This document shows positions 62,054-64,000 of a DNA stretch of 64,000 nt, in pieces. How positions within the stretch are numbered: the stretch's first letter is position 1; each line of letters opens with the position of its first letter. The notes below the pieces were generated by a model. The model was not told the DNA's origin. It did not search any database and worked only from the letters and a program-made list of their open reading frames with translations. The DNA is from CAYUQT01 sp964596165. GTDB lineage: Bacteria > Planctomycetota > Phycisphaerae > UBA1845 > JAFGLZ01. Both the position numbers and the translations under genes were made by a program. The DNA lies in assembly GCA_964596165.1 (NCBI GenBank), contig CAZQTW010000023.1, forward strand, positions 14,468 to 78,467, written 5' to 3'.

Positions 62054-63700
62054 ATGGCAGCAAAGAAGATCGTATTCGACATGGACGCTCGCGAGGCGAT
62101 TCGGCGCGGCGTCGGCAAGCTGGCCCGAGCGGTTGCCGTAACGTTGGGACCCTGCGGGCGAAACGTGGTTCTCGAGAAGTCGTTCGGTTCGCCGACGGTC
62201 ACCAAGGACGGCGTGACGGTGGCCAAAGAGATCGAGTTGGAGGATCCCAACGAGAACATCGGGGCCCAGATGGTGAAAGAGGTCGCCAGCAAGACGAGCA
62301 CGGTTGCCGGCGACGGAACGACGACCGCGACGATCTACGCCGAGGCGATCTACGCCGAGGGTCTGAAGAACGTGACGGCCGGCGCCAACGCGATGGATCT
62401 GAAGCGCGGCATTGACTTGGGGGTCGAGGCGGTGGTCAAAGCGCTGGGCGAGATGAGTGCGGCGGTTCCCGCCCCGCCCGCCGGCACCCAGAAGATCGCG
62501 CAGGTCGGCACCTGTGCGGCCAACCAGGACACGGAGATCGGCGACATCATTGCCCAGGCGATGACGAAGGTGGGCAAGGACGGCGTGATTACGGTCGAGG
62601 AAGGCAAGACGCTCGAGACGACCGTTGAACTGGTCGAAGGCATGCAGTTCGACAAGGGCTACTTGAGCCCGCACTTTGTGAACAACCTCGAGGAGATGGA
62701 AGTCAATTTGGATAAGCCGTACATCCTGATCCACGAGAAGAAGATCTCGTCGGTGAAGGACATGATTCCGCTGCTCGAGAAGGTGGCCAAGTCCGGCCGG
62801 CCGCTGTTGATCATCGCGGAAGACGTCGAGGGCGAGGCGTTGGCGACGTTGGTCGTGAACAAGCTCCGCGGCACATTCCAGTGCGCGGCCGTCAAGGCCC
62901 CGGGGTTTGGCGATCGGCGCAAGGCGATGCTCGAGGACATCGCGATTCTGACGGGCGGTCGGGCGATCTTCGAGGACCTGGGCATCAACCTGGAAAGCAT
63001 TCAGTTGACCGATTTGGGTCAGGCCAAGCGCGTCACGATCGACAAGGAAAACACGACCATCATCGAAGGCGCGGGCAGCAGCGACGCGATCAAGGGGCGC
63101 ACCGAGCAGCTCAAGAGCGAGATCGAAAAGACGACGAGCGATTACGATCGCGAGAAGCTCCAGGAGCGTCTGGCGAAACTGGCGGGCGGCGTGGCCCAGA
63201 TCAACGTGGGCGCGGCCACCGAGGCCGAGCGGAAAGAGAAGGAGGCGCGCGTTGAGGACGCACTGCATGCGTGCAGGGCGGCCGTCGAAGAGGGTATCCT
63301 GCCCGGCGGCGGCGTTTCGGTACTACGATGCACGAAAGCTCTGGACGCGGCGGTCAAGAAGGCTAAGAACGAGGACCAGAAGACCGGCGTCGAGATCGTG
63401 CGACGGGCGTTGATGGCACCGATCAAGCAGATTGCGGCGAATGCCGGTCTGGACGGTTCGATCGTTTGCCAGAAGGTCATGGAGAGCAAGGATGTGAACT
63501 TCGGTTACAACGCCCTGACCGGCGAGTACGGCGACATGATCAAGATGGGCGTGCTGGTTCCGACGAAGGTCGAGCGGATCGCGCTGCAGAACGCGGCGAG
63601 CATCGCCGGCCTGTTGCTGACCACCGACGCGGTCGTCAGCGAGATCAAGGAAGAGAAGAAGGAGCCGATGGGCGGTCCCGGCGGTCCGCCGCCGTACTAA
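62054..63700 (+). CDS. groL: Chaperonin GroEL
   Basis: The 548-aa ATP-driven folding chaperonin has GPCGRNVVLEKSFGSPTVTKDGVTVAKEIELEDP in pieces near residues 30-65, the ATP motif VAGDGTTTATI (85-95) and TVEEGKTLETTVELVEGMQFDKGYLSPHF segments. The C-terminus is GGPGGPPPY where most GroEL proteins have a Gly-Met tail; that altered tail often marks an additional or phylum-specific copy. Another groEL may exist elsewhere in the genome. GGAGGAAAC precedes the ATG. Confidence 0.98.
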   Translation: MAAKKIVFDMDAREAIRRGVGKLARAVAVTLGPCGRNVVLEKSFGSPTVTKDGVTVAKEIELEDPNENIGAQMVKEVASKTSTVAGDGTTTATIYAEAIYAEGLKNVTAGANAMDLKRGIDLGVEAVVKALGEMSAAVPAPPAGTQKIAQVGTCAANQDTEIGDIIAQAMTKVGKDGVITVEEGKTLETTVELVEGMQFDKGYLSPHFVNNLEEMEVNLDKPYILIHEKKISSVKDMIPLLEKVAKSGRPLLIIAEDVEGEALATLVVNKLRGTFQCAAVKAPGFGDRRKAMLEDIAILTGGRAIFEDLGINLESIQLTDLGQAKRVTIDKENTTIIEGAGSSDAIKGRTEQLKSEIEKTTSDYDREKLQERLAKLAGGVAQINVGAATEAERKEKEARVEDALHACRAAVEEGILPGGGVSVLRCTKALDAAVKKAKNEDQKTGVEIVRRALMAPIKQIAANAGLDGSIVCQKVMESKDVNFGYNALTGEYGDMIKMGVLVPTKVERIALQNAASIAGLLLTTDAVVSEIKEEKKEPMGGPGGPPPY

Positions 63701-63735
63701 TGGCCTAGTCGATTCCGCTCAACGAGGAGTCTTGG

Positions 63736-63768
63736 AGAGCCCGCGGCAAGCGCCGTGGGCTCTTTCTC
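63736..63768 (+). terminator. Intrinsic terminator of groES-groEL
   Basis: AGAGCCCGCGGC (63736-63747) and GCCGTGGGCTCT (63752-63763) form a near-perfect 12-bp stem with a 4-nt loop, followed by TTTCT. Confidence 0.85.
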
Positions 63769-64000
63769 TAATCGGGGTGGGGGGAACACATTCGCAAGAG
63801 TTGGTGTTGGAGGCCGCATGTCGGATTGCGGTACCGAGCAGTGCAAGAGCCGACAGACACGGCGGTCGGTCCCATTCTTCATGTGGGGGCTTGTCCGTAT
63901 CTCGATAATGGTGCCGGACGACGTTACGTCGTTACGATGACATGGAGGAGGTAGTTTCAGAACCTGTGGAAATTGGATGAAGGAAGGGGCATCCTCCTGG
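63769..64000. other. Window end without a recognised gene
   Basis: No intact gene was seen. GGAGGAGG at 63943-63950 followed by an open stretch may be the start region of a gene that lies beyond the window. Confidence 0.3.

Overview
The window looks like a GC-rich chromosome segment of a Planctomycetota bacterium, possibly a Phycisphaerae-type lineage. The evidence is two PEP-CTERM surface proteins, a type II pseudopilin with the planctomycete H-X9-DG tail, a formylglycine sulfatase, very large secreted glycosidase-like proteins, and GroEL without the usual Gly-Met tail. No phage, IS element, CRISPR array, tRNA or rRNA was recognised. Taxonomy is an inference from gene content.

Layout. 1-4.2 kb: a secreted phosphodiesterase facing a GH20-like hexosaminidase. 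4.5-8.9 kb (minus): SRP RNA, dnaX, ybaB, recR, rpoN. 9.0-10.1 kb: secreted cyclophilin. 10.2-17.5 kb (minus): a compact gene set that is the most remarkable part of the window. It encodes a Ser/Thr kinase with zinc ribbons, a membrane-anchored zinc ribbon, a winged-helix/coiled-coil fusion, two more short ESCRT-III-like coiled-coil proteins, a Vps4-like AAA ATPase with an N-terminal MIT-like domain, and an SPFH/beta-propeller protein. One coiled-coil protein has a CHMP2/Vps2-like helical core and ends in a MIM1-like tail, the peptide that MIT domains bind in eukaryotes. This is a candidate bacterial ESCRT-III/Vps4 membrane-remodelling system.

17.9-27.4 kb (plus): a sigma-70 promoter, a cobalamin riboswitch and a terminator lead into secreted surface proteins (some decayed), a pseudopilin, cobO, thyX and a split cobalamin-dependent methionine synthase. 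28.9-34.3 kb (minus): nitrogen assimilation genes glnA, glnK, amt and a NifA-type activator. glnA and amt have sigma-54 promoters with a shared CCTAC-N6-GTAGG-type dyad about 105 bp upstream. rpoN itself lies in the window.

34.8-41.5 kb: sulfatase, then a TetR-regulated RND efflux pair. 41.7-51.9 kb (minus): a GntR/LacI-hybrid regulator, two giant secreted TIM-barrel proteins and an N-acetyl sugar amidotransferase, probably polysaccharide use or modification. 52.3-61.6 kb (plus): an AdhE-type acylating aldehyde dehydrogenase, a partner-switching set (two STAS proteins and an HATPase kinase), a secreted TPR protein, holA, a repetitive lipoprotein, a DUF2617-like protein and a degenerate receiver behind a sigma-54-like promoter. 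61.7-63.7 kb: groES-groEL.

Family names rest on motif recognition by eye; no database search was run.
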